From NCBI RefSeq assembly GCF_000739635.1, contig NZ_BATQ01000076.1, positions 1-64,000 of the forward strand: DNA of 64,000 nt. The letters run 5' to 3'. Of this stretch, positions 34,001-41,924 are shown piece by piece. Below the pieces are notes generated by a model that was given only the letters and a program-made list of their open reading frames with translations, was not told the origin of the DNA and ran no database searches. A program made the translations under genes and the position numbers. How positions within the stretch are numbered: the stretch's first letter is position 1; each line of letters begins with the position of its first letter. Source of the stretch: Verrucomicrobium sp. BvORR034 (GTDB taxonomy: Bacteria; Verrucomicrobiota; Verrucomicrobiia; Verrucomicrobiales; Verrucomicrobiaceae).

Positions 34001-34907
34001 TGCCAGCAGAGAACTGGACCGCCTTGCCGGTCAGGGGCGTGGTATCGTTGTTCCAGTTGGCCGTGTCTGACCACACCATGCTGCTTCCTCCGGCATCCCA
34101 TGTGGCGGCGGTGGCGAAGACGCTGGTGGTGTACTTGTTGGTCGATTGATCCAGTTGCAGGGCATACAACTGGGCGTGTTGCACTCCGGTGAAGGAGAGT
34201 TGCAGGGAGGTGATCGTGTCCGTGATGCCGCTCAGGTCGAACTGAAGGCCCCAGGTGTTGCGATACAGGTCCTCATAACCCGTGGGCATCAAGATGTCTC
34301 CCGTGTAGATCTGGAGCAGGAGCTGGGATTGTACGGGATCCAGCGTGTAGAGTGTGCTGCCACCGGCGAGGGTGGTGTACTGGAGGATGGGCAGTTCGTG
34401 TTTGTAGAAGTCGTATGCCGTGGCTTCGCCGATATCGACCTGGAAGGCGACCGTCTTCACACCGGCAAGCGGAGTGGTGTCCACCACGCCGAGCGTGCCG
34501 CCGTTGACGTTGGCATCACCGGAGAAGCCGCCAAAGTAGATGGATCCTGAGGCGGGGTAGGGGCCGCCGCCGGATCCGTTGCTGATCTTGTACAGCAGGG
34601 CGTCTCCCGAGTTGGCGGTGTTGGAGCCGATGGCACCCACGGCTTCCGCGCCGCCTTCGCCATCGGGATCGTAGGATGTCCAGGCTCCTGTGGTAGGCCA
34701 GGCCCCGCTGCCGGGGAAGATCACGCCACTGTAGGGAGGGTTGAAAAGGTTGGCCCAGCCGTCATAGGAGATGGTGCCGGTGAGGTCCAGGGCATAAGGG
34801 GCCGCCTGGGTCATGGTGTGGGCCAGAAGGGTGATGGACGCGGCAAGGGAGGCCACGTGACGTCTGCGCAACAGCCGCGTCATGGCGGATGTCTTTAGTC
34901 GTTTCAT
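31074..34907 (-). CDS. Autotransporter-associated beta-strand repeat protein with PEP-CTERM, 1277 aa
   Basis: A secreted protein. The signal peptide (MTRLLRRRHVASLAASITLLAHTMTQAAPYA) follows a short basic start. Residues ~30-260 form a globular N-terminal domain resembling PEP-CTERM exoproteins. Then come about four beta-strand repeats, such as FVKKGSGTQVLGGVSTYVGDTIVQEGVLRL and FEKTGLGTLESTAANTHTGGTTVKEGTLAL. The end is VPEPG, a hydrophobic stretch and RRRR. I chose the ATG at 34907; a longer open frame runs back into the preceding gene but codes Pro/Cys-rich sequence without a signal. It lies 103 bp after the 841-aa paralogue. Confidence 0.85.
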   Translation of the reverse strand: MKRLKTSAMTRLLRRRHVASLAASITLLAHTMTQAAPYALDLTGTISYDGWANLFNPPYSGVIFPGSGAWPTTGAWTSYDPDGEGGAEAVGAIGSNTANSGDALLYKISNGSGGGPYPASGSIYFGGFSGDANVNGGTLGVVDTTPLAGVKTVAFQVDIGEATAYDFYKHELPILQYTTLAGGSTLYTLDPVQSQLLLQIYTGDILMPTGYEDLYRNTWGLQFDLSGITDTITSLQLSFTGVQHAQLYALQLDQSTNKYTTSVFATAATWDAGGSSMVWSDTANWNNDTTPLTGKAVQFSAGTNAILDASQTVQGVTINSPGAFSLTSQGGAVLTVGEAGITVTGSNPAAHSISAPLVFSSQLNIISVDAGLELNVTGNLTAPGFYKSGDGTLRLAGNNTLLQNSQNRVIVNGGEVYLSGVNTYSGTGTLEFEVKKGIVHLIGGDNRLSSNISVDLVSRRVMTDATMVTEESGHIVLGDSGGKMDQTVGGISAAATVVFQTATSATSYDAVSSSSITGGNAAISTLTADVTGSSSFTYLGSLGGAGTNENQLAFVKKGSGTQVLGGVSTYVGDTIVQEGVLRLSSTTALSSASHLLLSGGVLELAAGNFTRSLGTGAGQVQLTGNTGFSAYGSVRKVNLGGAGATVTWGTNGFLGDNLKLVLSSTVSDNTVEFENPIALGSNTRTVQVNNGSAVVDARLTGAVSGSGGFEKTGLGTLESTAANTHTGGTTVKEGTLALAGTAGAVKGDVEVAAGATFQLTNTEVAANSNRVEDSATVQLNGSILNFNNATTGTTQAFSETLGTLDLERGANVVTTSRAADGNIAVLTLNNLTRDGGATVNFNGTSVGADARNQVKFASAPTLDNGILGGWATAGNEWATYGTYGVTALTSYTTTGESTWTAADNVKFNNTTATTVTLTASRQVNSLNMVAPTSGTTPNTLNLGNQTLRVESGGILTSGGNSSRKLVISQGTLTAGTGNNTDGELIVVANGVTDISATISNNGTGEVSLVKAGSNSLTLTANNNYTGDTIVNTGTLYLNGSHTGGEDLIVRKGANLNLVGSIEVGGTLQIDGFMWGTGSLVFAPGSKLTGSGMMENSFTIGAGAGKIAVLAPGNSPGTLTTGSQTWTSGGTFLWEINATGIGGSNMGQNPGWDVLAINGSLDLTSLTAGAFDIDITSLTAENQSGLLDGFDFMSDYSWTIVTTTTGISGFEATDFNLDTAAFLNSYTGGSFNLAQSGNNLVLNYAGAVPEPGRAVLLLGGLISMVLRRRRSAANLIMN

Positions 34908-35010
34908 AGAACTTAGAGGACCGATCAGGGATGGGAGTCTGGCCCGGCATTGGGCAGATGCCGGGTGGAGGGGGATGTCTGGATGGAAGGTGGTGGGCGT
35001 CGAACGCCGC

Positions 35011-37536
35011 TCAATCGGCGAGGAGAGCGTCCCGCGAGGGCTGGGACGCCCTGGCGGAGCTCTGTGGGTGCGGCCGCCGCCGGCGGAACAACAGCACGGC
35101 GGTGGCGGCGGTGAGGAGAAGGATTCGTCCGGGTTCAGGCACGGCGATGTAGTGGAGCACCAGGCTGGTGCTGCCATCCCCATTGAGCAGCTGACTGAGG
35201 GAGAACTGACCGCTGGTCGCGTTCGCGAAAGAACCGAGGTCGATGGAAAACTTGTCGGCTGAGAATCCGGTGATGCCGCTGGACGCTGTCAGCAGGACCC
35301 AGTCATACAGTCCGTTCACCCCGTCGAAGTCCTGCACCAGGCCACTGTTTCCGTTGGAGGCAAGAGATTGCAGGCTGATGACGAAACGGTCCGAGCTGGT
35401 GGCGGTGATGGTGAGACTGCCCTGAACCGCGGTGTGGTCCCAGCCGGTGCCGATGCCGGCATCCACATCCTGGAGTTCCCATAAATATCCGCCGCCGCCG
35501 CCGAAGGTGATGCCCTGGGTGAAGGTGAGCGTGCCGGTGCTGTTCCCAGGGGCGAGGCGGTCCCCGTGGTCAAAGATGACGGCACGTTGGACGATGCCCT
35601 TGCCACCGAGGGTACCTGCTTCCATATTCAGGGCCCCCGTGCCGCCCAACGTGCCATCAATCTGGAGCTTCGCCCCGGCTTTCACGGTATAGTTACCGTT
35701 GCCGGTGTGGGAGGTGCCCGCCGCGATGACGAGGCGTCCCTTCTCCACCACAGTGGCGTTGCTGTAAGTCTTGTTTGCACCGCTGTACACCACGGTGCCC
35801 TGGCCATCTAGCGTCACTGTCTTGGTGGTGGATCCGCCGGTGATGGCCCCGGTCAGATTCAGCACGTCAGCGGCGCTTTGGGCCGTGAAAAAGACGCTTC
35901 CTGCGGCGGACGTGGGGTTGTCCGGATCCGCTGCGGCGGAGGTGAGGGTGATGCCACCGGAGATGACGGCACCAGTGTCGGTGGTATTGATGGCACCCAG
36001 GCGCTTGCCGAAGTCGCCAGCGGCCAAGGAGACGCCACGGGATAGCGTGCGGTTGCCGTCCAGGATCAACTCCGCCAGGAGGGTGGATCCCTCTGAGACA
36101 TACTGAAAGAGGGAGGCATCCGCGCCGAGGGCGATCGCCAGGTTGTTGCTGCCCAGCGCCCCGGGCAGGCCCGCATCAGCAGCCAGGAGCATGCGTCCGT
36201 TGAGCACGGTGGTGGCTCCGGAGTAGGTGTTGTTTCCCGAGATCCGCAGCGTTCCTTCTTGTAGCGCAAGGAAGCCTGTGAAGGAGTTTCCGGTCGCCAG
36301 GTGGAGGGTGCCCTGTCCGGTCTTGACCAGTCCGTAGGCTCCGGCGATGGCTCCGTTCATGACGACTGTTCCCGCATTGATCTCGAAGAAGTTCAGCGCA
36401 CCCAGCTGCAGCCCGGTGTTGATCGTGTAGGTGCCGATGGCAGTGGAGCGGGTCGTGATGCCAGTGTTGCTGGTGAGGCGGTAGTTCTGGCCGATCGCGG
36501 AGTTGATGGTGACATCCGCCGCGTTTTCAAAGATGAGCTCGCCGACGGTATGGTGGCCATCATTGAGCGTGACGACGGCGGTGCCGGAGTTTTGAAAACG
36601 GAGGTTTCCGTTGGCTTCCGGGAGGGTGAGGCCGCTGCCTTCTTTCAGTGACCAGTTGGCACTTTGCGTCCAGTTGCCAGTGGTGCCAGTCCAAATGGCG
36701 GCGTGGGGGATGCCTGCATCATAGTCCTCCGTGACAAGGAGATCGGCCTTCTGGAAGGACATGCTGGAACTCTCGGAGTCCCACAGAATTTTGTAAGAGG
36801 TGACAGGGGCTCCCAGAAGCGTCGTGAGATCGCTAAGGTCCCACTGGATCGCCACGCGGTTGCCATAGCCAGAGCCGGCGCTCCAGTGGGTGCTGCCGCT
36901 CTCACCACTGCTGAACTCCCGCAGGTACTCGGCCTCGGTCGCGTAGATCACATGGTCCTGACTCCCGTCGTTCCACACCAGGCGGAGAGAGGAGAAATCC
37001 ACGTTCGTGCCATCGGTTTGAAACTGGAAGATGACGCCACCGATCTGGGTGAAGTTGGCCGAAGGGGTGCCACTGTCCGCCAGATTGTCACTGAGCATGT
37101 AGCTGGTCTTGCTCTGAAAGCTGTAGATGTTCCCGGCGACGTCGGGGCCGATGATGAAGGTGCTGGTGGTGCCGGTCTGCTTGATGGTCGGATTGCGCAG
37201 GTCCCAGTAGGCGAGGGGACTGGCAGGATTGTACACAGGTGATCCAGGGAATGAGCTGGGCCGGGGCACGGGCTGCCAGCCGCCACCGGGGGCTTCCTCG
37301 CCACCCCATGGGGCAAAGAGGTCAGGGTAGTTGCCTTCGGTATGAGGGGCGTAGAAGACGTCCCAGGCGCTGTACTCATAGTACAGGTTGTCGTAGTCCA
37401 GTGTTGGCTTATAGAACCCGTTGTCGGTCGGCGTGCTGGGATTGTACAAGACCCCTGCGAATGTTCCGCCGCCACCCGTCAGCATGATGCTGGCAGCCAG
37501 GGCGAATCGGGAAGCTGCGGAGAACGGGAACTTCAT
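35011..37536 (-). CDS. Beta-strand repeat protein with PEP-CTERM, translationally coupled, 841 aa
   Basis: A secreted protein. The signal peptide is MKFPFSAASRFALAASIMLTGGGGTFAG. An N-terminal domain (~30-260) rich in Tyr, Trp and Asp is followed by AIWTGTTGNWTQSANWS, a typical lead-in to autotransporter-associated repeats. About three repeats follow (LVKTGQGTLHLATGNSFTGF, RISGNNTYSGATTVLNGRMLL). The end is AVPEPGRILLL, a hydrophobic stretch, RRRR, then an unusually long polar tail of about 20 residues (PHPQSSARASQPSRDALLAD). The ATG overlaps the stop of the upstream pseudopilin gene (TGATG), indicating translational coupling. Confidence 0.85.
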   Translation of the reverse strand: MKFPFSAASRFALAASIMLTGGGGTFAGVLYNPSTPTDNGFYKPTLDYDNLYYEYSAWDVFYAPHTEGNYPDLFAPWGGEEAPGGGWQPVPRPSSFPGSPVYNPASPLAYWDLRNPTIKQTGTTSTFIIGPDVAGNIYSFQSKTSYMLSDNLADSGTPSANFTQIGGVIFQFQTDGTNVDFSSLRLVWNDGSQDHVIYATEAEYLREFSSGESGSTHWSAGSGYGNRVAIQWDLSDLTTLLGAPVTSYKILWDSESSSMSFQKADLLVTEDYDAGIPHAAIWTGTTGNWTQSANWSLKEGSGLTLPEANGNLRFQNSGTAVVTLNDGHHTVGELIFENAADVTINSAIGQNYRLTSNTGITTRSTAIGTYTINTGLQLGALNFFEINAGTVVMNGAIAGAYGLVKTGQGTLHLATGNSFTGFLALQEGTLRISGNNTYSGATTVLNGRMLLAADAGLPGALGSNNLAIALGADASLFQYVSEGSTLLAELILDGNRTLSRGVSLAAGDFGKRLGAINTTDTGAVISGGITLTSAAADPDNPTSAAGSVFFTAQSAADVLNLTGAITGGSTTKTVTLDGQGTVVYSGANKTYSNATVVEKGRLVIAAGTSHTGNGNYTVKAGAKLQIDGTLGGTGALNMEAGTLGGKGIVQRAVIFDHGDRLAPGNSTGTLTFTQGITFGGGGGYLWELQDVDAGIGTGWDHTAVQGSLTITATSSDRFVISLQSLASNGNSGLVQDFDGVNGLYDWVLLTASSGITGFSADKFSIDLGSFANATSGQFSLSQLLNGDGSTSLVLHYIAVPEPGRILLLTAATAVLLFRRRRPHPQSSARASQPSRDALLAD

Positions 37537-38396
37537 CAACGACGCCCCCCTCTGCCGCCGCCAGAACCGCCGCTGCCCACTCCCGTGCTGGCCACCGGTG
37601 CCACGGTGTAGTTGGCATTGTCCGCCTCGGCAGCACGAACGCTCCAGTAGCGCATGTCGCGCAGTTCATCGATGCTCATGAGGCGCACGCTGCCATCCAT
37701 GAAGGCGGTGACGGCCTTGCCGCCATAACGGGCATCGACATGCAGGCTGCTGTCCCAAAGCTTGGCCCGAAAGAACGGGGGCTCGACGCCGTAGCGGCCT
37801 TCAATACGCTTGTCTCCGATTTCTGTGAAAGCGGATGCGAAGACCAGCAAGGAGCCTGGCTTGCTGACCTGCGTGAGGTTCGTGGCACAGTCGGTGGCAC
37901 CGGCAATTTCGTTGTCTGTCTTGTAGCCGCCGACATAGTAGTAGTTGATGCCAAGGGCGGGGCACAGGCTGGTGCCGTAGTGAAACTGGCTGTCTGGAAA
38001 GGCTTCGGCAATTTGATCTTTGTTGCGGTTCACCAGCAGGGTGCCTTCAATCTTGTCCTGCATGTAGGGGGCGAGGCGGAAGGGGTAGCGGTGCAGCTCG
38101 GCGCTGCCTAGCGTGGTGCCGTCCGGGAGGGTGTAGTCCCGGGCGTCGAGTTCGGGGCTGGACCCCTCGTAGTGCGCCACCATGAGCTCCCCATTGTTGT
38201 CGTTGGGATAGAGGAGATAAGCACTGACCAGGCTTTTGGCGGCCCCGATCTCCGCCGCCTTCCGGGCGTGCGTGGTGGCAGCATTGAAGGCACCAAATGC
38301 CAGGGCGGAGAGGGAGGCGATGATGGCCGTGACCACCAGCAGCTCCATGAGCGTGAAGCCCTGGCGGGGGCGGGTGGGGGAAGGACGGGCTTTCAT
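37536..38396 (-). CDS. Type II secretion-style pseudopilin, 286 aa
   Basis: A prepilin-like protein. The N-terminal cleavage/methylation signal RQG-FTLMELLVVTAIIASLSALAFGAFNAA covers residues ~12-42, with Glu5 of the mature chain present. A globular domain follows, then DARYGGKAVTAFMDGSVRLM, a variant of the H-x9-DG motif that marks the large pseudopilin families of Verrucomicrobiota and Planctomycetota. The C-terminus is Gly/Arg-rich (GVGSGGSGGGRGGRR). It heads a unit with two beta-strand-repeat proteins; the first overlaps it by one base. It may help export or assemble these fibres, but this is inference. No other pilus genes are nearby. Confidence 0.85.
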   Translation of the reverse strand: MKARPSPTRPRQGFTLMELLVVTAIIASLSALAFGAFNAATTHARKAAEIGAAKSLVSAYLLYPNDNNGELMVAHYEGSSPELDARDYTLPDGTTLGSAELHRYPFRLAPYMQDKIEGTLLVNRNKDQIAEAFPDSQFHYGTSLCPALGINYYYVGGYKTDNEIAGATDCATNLTQVSKPGSLLVFASAFTEIGDKRIEGRYGVEPPFFRAKLWDSSLHVDARYGGKAVTAFMDGSVRLMSIDELRDMRYWSVRAAEADNANYTVAPVASTGVGSGGSGGGRGGRR

Positions 38397-38639
38397 GAAC
38401 GATCAGGGATCGAATTCTTTGCCTGAGTGAATTAAAAGAGAATGAGTCTCAGGTGCATTAGAGTCGATGCATTCTGAAATCCTGCTTGCCTCACTTTGCT
38501 CTGAAGGCGCTTTTGATTGCCGGTTCTAGGCAATTAGGGAACTGCATTTTCTGGCAGCGGCTGTACACGGTGCAATGTGCGCAGGGATCTGGCGGATGCT
38601 TGCCCCGGGTTGTTGAAGGATGCCTCAGGGTTGGGGGGC

Positions 38640-39008
38640 GCGGCGGAGGCGCTGGGGAAATCGGCCGTGCGTTCCTGCGGCGACTGACCGGTTGGGACAA
38701 CCGGACTACGCCGACGCGTGGCTACGGGAGTAGTCCGGACGTGTCGTCCGGGGTGGGAGCGGAGGAACGCGGGGCGGGATGCGGTGGAGGCGCTGGGGGA
38801 ATTGGCCGTGCGTCCCGGCGGCGACTGAGCCGGTTGGGACAACCGGACTACGCCGACGCGTGGCTGCGGGGGGGGCTGGAGGTACCATCCGGGGTGGGAG
38901 CGGAGGAGTGCGGTGGAGGTGCTGGGGTGATTGGGCGTGCGTCCCTGCGGCGACAGACCGGTTGGGACAACCGGGCTACGCCGACGCGCGGCTACGGGCG
39001 TAGTCCGA
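38640..39008. repeat. Tandem array of three ~130-140 bp units around CCGGTTGGGACAACCGG
   Basis: Three head-to-tail units start at 38640, 38781 and 38910 (141 bp, 129 bp, then a partial unit). Each opens with GCGG(C/T)GGAGG and contains the hairpin CCGGTTG-GGA-CAACCGG (38688-38704, 38830-38846, 38958-38974) followed by CTACGCCGACGCG. A single core copy lies in reverse at 41675-41691. The rest of the spacer 38397-39117 shows no gene. Confidence 0.85.
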
Positions 39009-39117
39009 GAAGCGTGGACACAAAAAATGGGCCGCAGGATTTGCCTCCCACGGCCCATTCTGAAATTCAGTCCTGTCCACCGCAGCGGCAACCAAGAACG
39101 AAGCACCAAGCACTTCT

Positions 39118-39999
39118 CTACGCCACCTGCCGGCAGCGTTTCCTGTAACCGCTCGGGGTGACGCCGAACTCGCGCACGAAACCGCGGGTGAAGGCGCTGA
39201 AGCTCTCGTAGCCGACGCGCAGGGCGATGTTGCTGATGCTTTCGCGGCTGGTGCTAAGCAGTTTTGCGGCCAGCTCCATGCGGCGTTGGCGAAGCAACTC
39301 GGGGATGGTGCGGCCCATCTGGCTTGCGAAGAGACGGCTGAGATAAAAAGGGCCGCAGCCCACCTCACGGGCCAGCATCTGAAGGGTGGGGGGATTCTCG
39401 AGGTCACGCTCCAGCAGGAAGACGGCCTTGTCTACACGTTCGCGATTCACTTCCATCGTGCTGGTCTCGCCGGGCTGCATGACTGGCTTGAAGAGCGTCA
39501 GCGAGGCGAGCTCCGTGACCTTGGCCTGATACCAGACGGGAAGGCAGGCGGTGTGCGTGGGAGGTGTGGCCAGTTGCTGGGCCAGGCTCAGCACGCTGGC
39601 GGGCACGGTGAATTCTTTGGGTTCGAGGAAGAGGGGGTGGTTCAATGCTTCCTCAGAGACCGGCGTGGCGTGGTCGCCCATGCCACGGAGGCGGACGAGC
39701 ATCTTCTCACCCAGCTCCACCAGCACCATGCGGTGATTGCGGCCGCCACTGGCTGTCCAGTACAGACCGGACTGCGGCTGCAGGATGGCACCGTGGTCTG
39801 CCGTCACCTCAAGCCGTGTGTTGCGGAACACCAGAGACTGGTGCCCGGAGAATACCACCGCCAGAGCGAGCGTATTCGGGCTCAGATACTGGCTGAGGGA
39901 CTCATCGCGACCGGCAAAGAAGCGAATCTGCTGCACCCGGAAGCCGTCCTGGGCCAGGGAACCGTGAAGCCATTCGGATTTGGAAGGGGGAGTACGCAC
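39118..39999 (-). CDS. AraC-family transcriptional regulator, 293 aa
   Basis: A DNA-binding activator. The C-terminal ~100 residues hold both helix-turn-helix motifs: LQMLAREVGCGPFYLSRLFASQMGRTIPELLRQRRMELAAKLL and ISNIALRVGYESFSAFTRGFVREFGVTPSGYRKR. The N-terminal ~170 residues form an effector domain beginning LHGSLAQDGFRVQQIRFFAGRDESLS, vaguely like PchR-type regulators that answer to siderophores. The start is GTG with no nearby ATG. Siderophore receptor genes lie 4.4 kb away on the other strand, so a link is possible but not shown. Confidence 0.85.
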   Translation of the reverse strand: MRTPPSKSEWLHGSLAQDGFRVQQIRFFAGRDESLSQYLSPNTLALAVVFSGHQSLVFRNTRLEVTADHGAILQPQSGLYWTASGGRNHRMVLVELGEKMLVRLRGMGDHATPVSEEALNHPLFLEPKEFTVPASVLSLAQQLATPPTHTACLPVWYQAKVTELASLTLFKPVMQPGETSTMEVNRERVDKAVFLLERDLENPPTLQMLAREVGCGPFYLSRLFASQMGRTIPELLRQRRMELAAKLLSTSRESISNIALRVGYESFSAFTRGFVREFGVTPSGYRKRCRQVA

Positions 40000-40140
40000 G
40001 CGGCGTTTATGGCGCTATCGAGACTCAGTTGCAAGTATTTTGTCTCGATTTGTGCGAGCTCGCGGGAGATTCGGTCGCTGAAGAGGGCGAGCGCTGGGCG
40101 ACAGCTCGGGTGTTTACGCTCTTGGAGCTCCAAAACATGT

Positions 40141-40181
40141 CGGGGCCGCAGTCGGTGCAATCACTTCCGCCTGCGGCCCCG
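40141..40181. other. Long GC-rich hairpin in the spacer before the AraC gene
   Basis: An 11-bp perfect stem (CGGGGCCGCAG / CTGCGGCCCCG) with a 19-nt loop, in the 353-bp spacer 40000-40352. No T-tract follows on either strand. No gene is supported in this spacer. Confidence 0.4.
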
Positions 40182-40352
40182 GTGCTGTGTCTTGGACTGG
40201 CAATTTTGCCCATGCCACCCGGCCGGGATTGCCAGCTCCGTTGATTCGCACCATGGACACAAAGTGGTCGGAATCTTCTTAAAGGGTGTTCATGTGCCGT
40301 TCCGGAGTGGGGGACAAAGGGAGGAAAGCCCACTCTGGAATGCTCAGTACTT

Positions 40353-40691
40353 TTATCGGCGTTTGAGCGTAGATCGTGCAAAGCCCAGCCGTCTCACTTT
40401 CACCCAGCGCACATAGCGACGGATCTCGCAGCTGGCGTCCTCCACCACCAGGAGTTCATTCTCATACCAGTATTTCAAGGGAAGGGGATCGTGGTCCATG
40501 AACACGATCAGGACGAGAGCTGGCAGGGGGCCGCTAATCGCCAGGAAGAGACCGAGTGGACTCACCGGTGGTGCCCCGCTCCACCAACGAAGCGCGATGA
40601 TAAACAAGATGATGATGAGGTAGGGGCGTGAGAAGATGATTCCCAGCAGATGGGCGCGATAGTTCTTCTCGTATTGGGTGACGGTAGCCAT
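40353..40691 (-). CDS. Small membrane protein, 112 aa
   Basis: No family recognised. Two membrane helices are visible, about residues 17-36 (LLGIIFSRPYLIIILFIIAL) and 45-63 (LGLFLAISGPLPALVLIVF). A polar C-terminal half follows with KYWYENELLVVEDASCEIRRYVRWVKVRRLGF, resembling the YcxB-like/PH-like tails of small bacterial membrane proteins. The ATG before ATVTQYEKN was preferred to an upstream in-frame start. It stands alone. Confidence 0.6.
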   Translation of the reverse strand: MATVTQYEKNYRAHLLGIIFSRPYLIIILFIIALRWWSGAPPVSPLGLFLAISGPLPALVLIVFMDHDPLPLKYWYENELLVVEDASCEIRRYVRWVKVRRLGFARSTLKRR

Positions 40692-40852
40692 GGGACTTCG
40701 AGGCCATATCATGCTTCCTGGCGAGGAGGTTTGTCCAGCGGCATGGAAAATTCCAAAAAACTGAACGTGGATTGTCCTGGTCTGCCGCGATGATTCGTCA
40801 TCCCCATGAAACCCGCAAGCTGCGTAATTCCCAACTTCATCTCCCTATCACC

Positions 40853-41344
40853 ATGAAAATTGCACCCTGCCTCTGGTTCGACGGCCAGGCCGAACAGGCC
40901 GCCAACTTCTACATCGGCATCTTCAAGAACTCCAAGATCCTGGACATCGCCTACTACGGCGAGGCGGGGCAGGAGCAGCATGGGCAGCCCGCGGGCTCCG
41001 TGATGACAGTGTCTTTTGAATTGGATGGTCTGAAGTTCACCGGCCTGAACGGGGGACCCACCTTCAAGTTTAACGAGGCCATCTCTTTCCAGATCGATTG
41101 TGAGACTCAGGAGGAAGTGGACCATTATTGGAATCACCTGGCAGAAGGGGGGCCGCCCGAGGCGCAGATCTGCGGCTGGGTGAAGGACAAGTTTGGTGTC
41201 TCCTGGCAGGTGGTGCCCAAGATCCTGCCGGTGTTGCTGATGGATGAGGACAAGGTGAAAGCTGCGCGTGCCATGACCGCGATGATGGGCATGAAGAAGA
41301 TGGACATCGCGGCGCTACAGCGTGCGTTTGATGGGGAGGGGTGA
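40853..41344 (+). CDS. PhnB-like VOC-fold protein, 163 aa
   Basis: A vicinal-oxygen-chelate fold protein of the PhnB / 3-demethylubiquinone-9 3-methyltransferase-like type (a domain name, not a proven activity). Diagnostic parts are the opening KIAPCLWFDGQAEQAANFYIGIFKNSKI, FELDGLKFTGLNGGPTFKFNEAISFQIDCETQEEVDHYWNHLAEGG, and the closing CGWVKDKFGVSWQVVPKILP. The tail KARAMTAMMGMKKMDIAALQRAFDGEG is also standard. The ATG before KIAPCLWF was chosen; the upstream extension is not conserved. Stand-alone gene, ligand unknown. Confidence 0.88.
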   Translation: MKIAPCLWFDGQAEQAANFYIGIFKNSKILDIAYYGEAGQEQHGQPAGSVMTVSFELDGLKFTGLNGGPTFKFNEAISFQIDCETQEEVDHYWNHLAEGGPPEAQICGWVKDKFGVSWQVVPKILPVLLMDEDKVKAARAMTAMMGMKKMDIAALQRAFDGEG

Positions 41345-41432
41345 TGCGGTCTGCGTTACGACGCCGATCATCGATTGAAACCGGAACGGAGATTTTGGGG
41401 AGTTGGATGCGGTAGGCGACCAAACCGCAACA

Positions 41433-41527
41433 ACTCCTTCGGAGTAAAAATCTCCAACACTCGTACCCAACGTAGACTCGCTGGAAGCTCATCAACGTTG
41501 GGCTTGTGGCCGCATCCGCTTCGCGGA
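41433..41527 (+). repeat. Dispersed hairpin element (type B copy)
   Basis: ACTCC-TTC-GGAGT (41433-41445), then CCCAACG...CGTTGGG arms around GACTCGCTGGAAGCTC, then TCCGC-TTC-GCGGA (41515-41527). This has the same architecture as 4295-4363 with changed arm sequences. The spacer 41345-41924 holds only such elements. Confidence 0.65.
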
Positions 41528-41674
41528 AGAGCTTCATTGAAGGATCAGACGGCGTCGGTTCCCGGGTGGCGTCTGGGACGGAGCAAAGTAGTCACAGTCG
41601 CGCGGTCAGGCGGCATGAACGCCAGTCCTGCATGCGGGACTGCACTACTTTCCAGCTGCTGCGTGCGGGGTAGT

Positions 41675-41691
41675 CCGGTTGTCCCAACCGG
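41675..41691 (-). repeat. Single hairpin core CCGGTTGTCCCAACCGG
   Basis: Reverse-orientation copy of the core found three times at 38.6-39.0 kb, preceded by GTAGT as in those units. Confidence 0.7.
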
Positions 41692-41924
41692 CTATGGCAG
41701 CGAAGGGATACAGCGTATTTGGGGGTGTTTGGGCGTGATGGGGTCTGCGGCGTCAGGGATGGCGCGCGGCAAGCGGGGCGCGTGCCCTACAACGTCAGGG
41801 AGGAGCAAAGCAGTCTAGTGCTTTGGCTCGTCAGCCGCGTGCGAACAACGCGAGCTAAAGCTCTGGACTCCTTTCAGCTGCCGCGAGCCTCGAAGCTGAA
41901 AGGAGGCGGGGGTTCCAGCCCCGC

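Noticed and set aside
38640..39008. CRISPR array
   Set aside because: Units are 129-141 bp and similar throughout, without short repeats separated by unique spacers; no cas genes are present.
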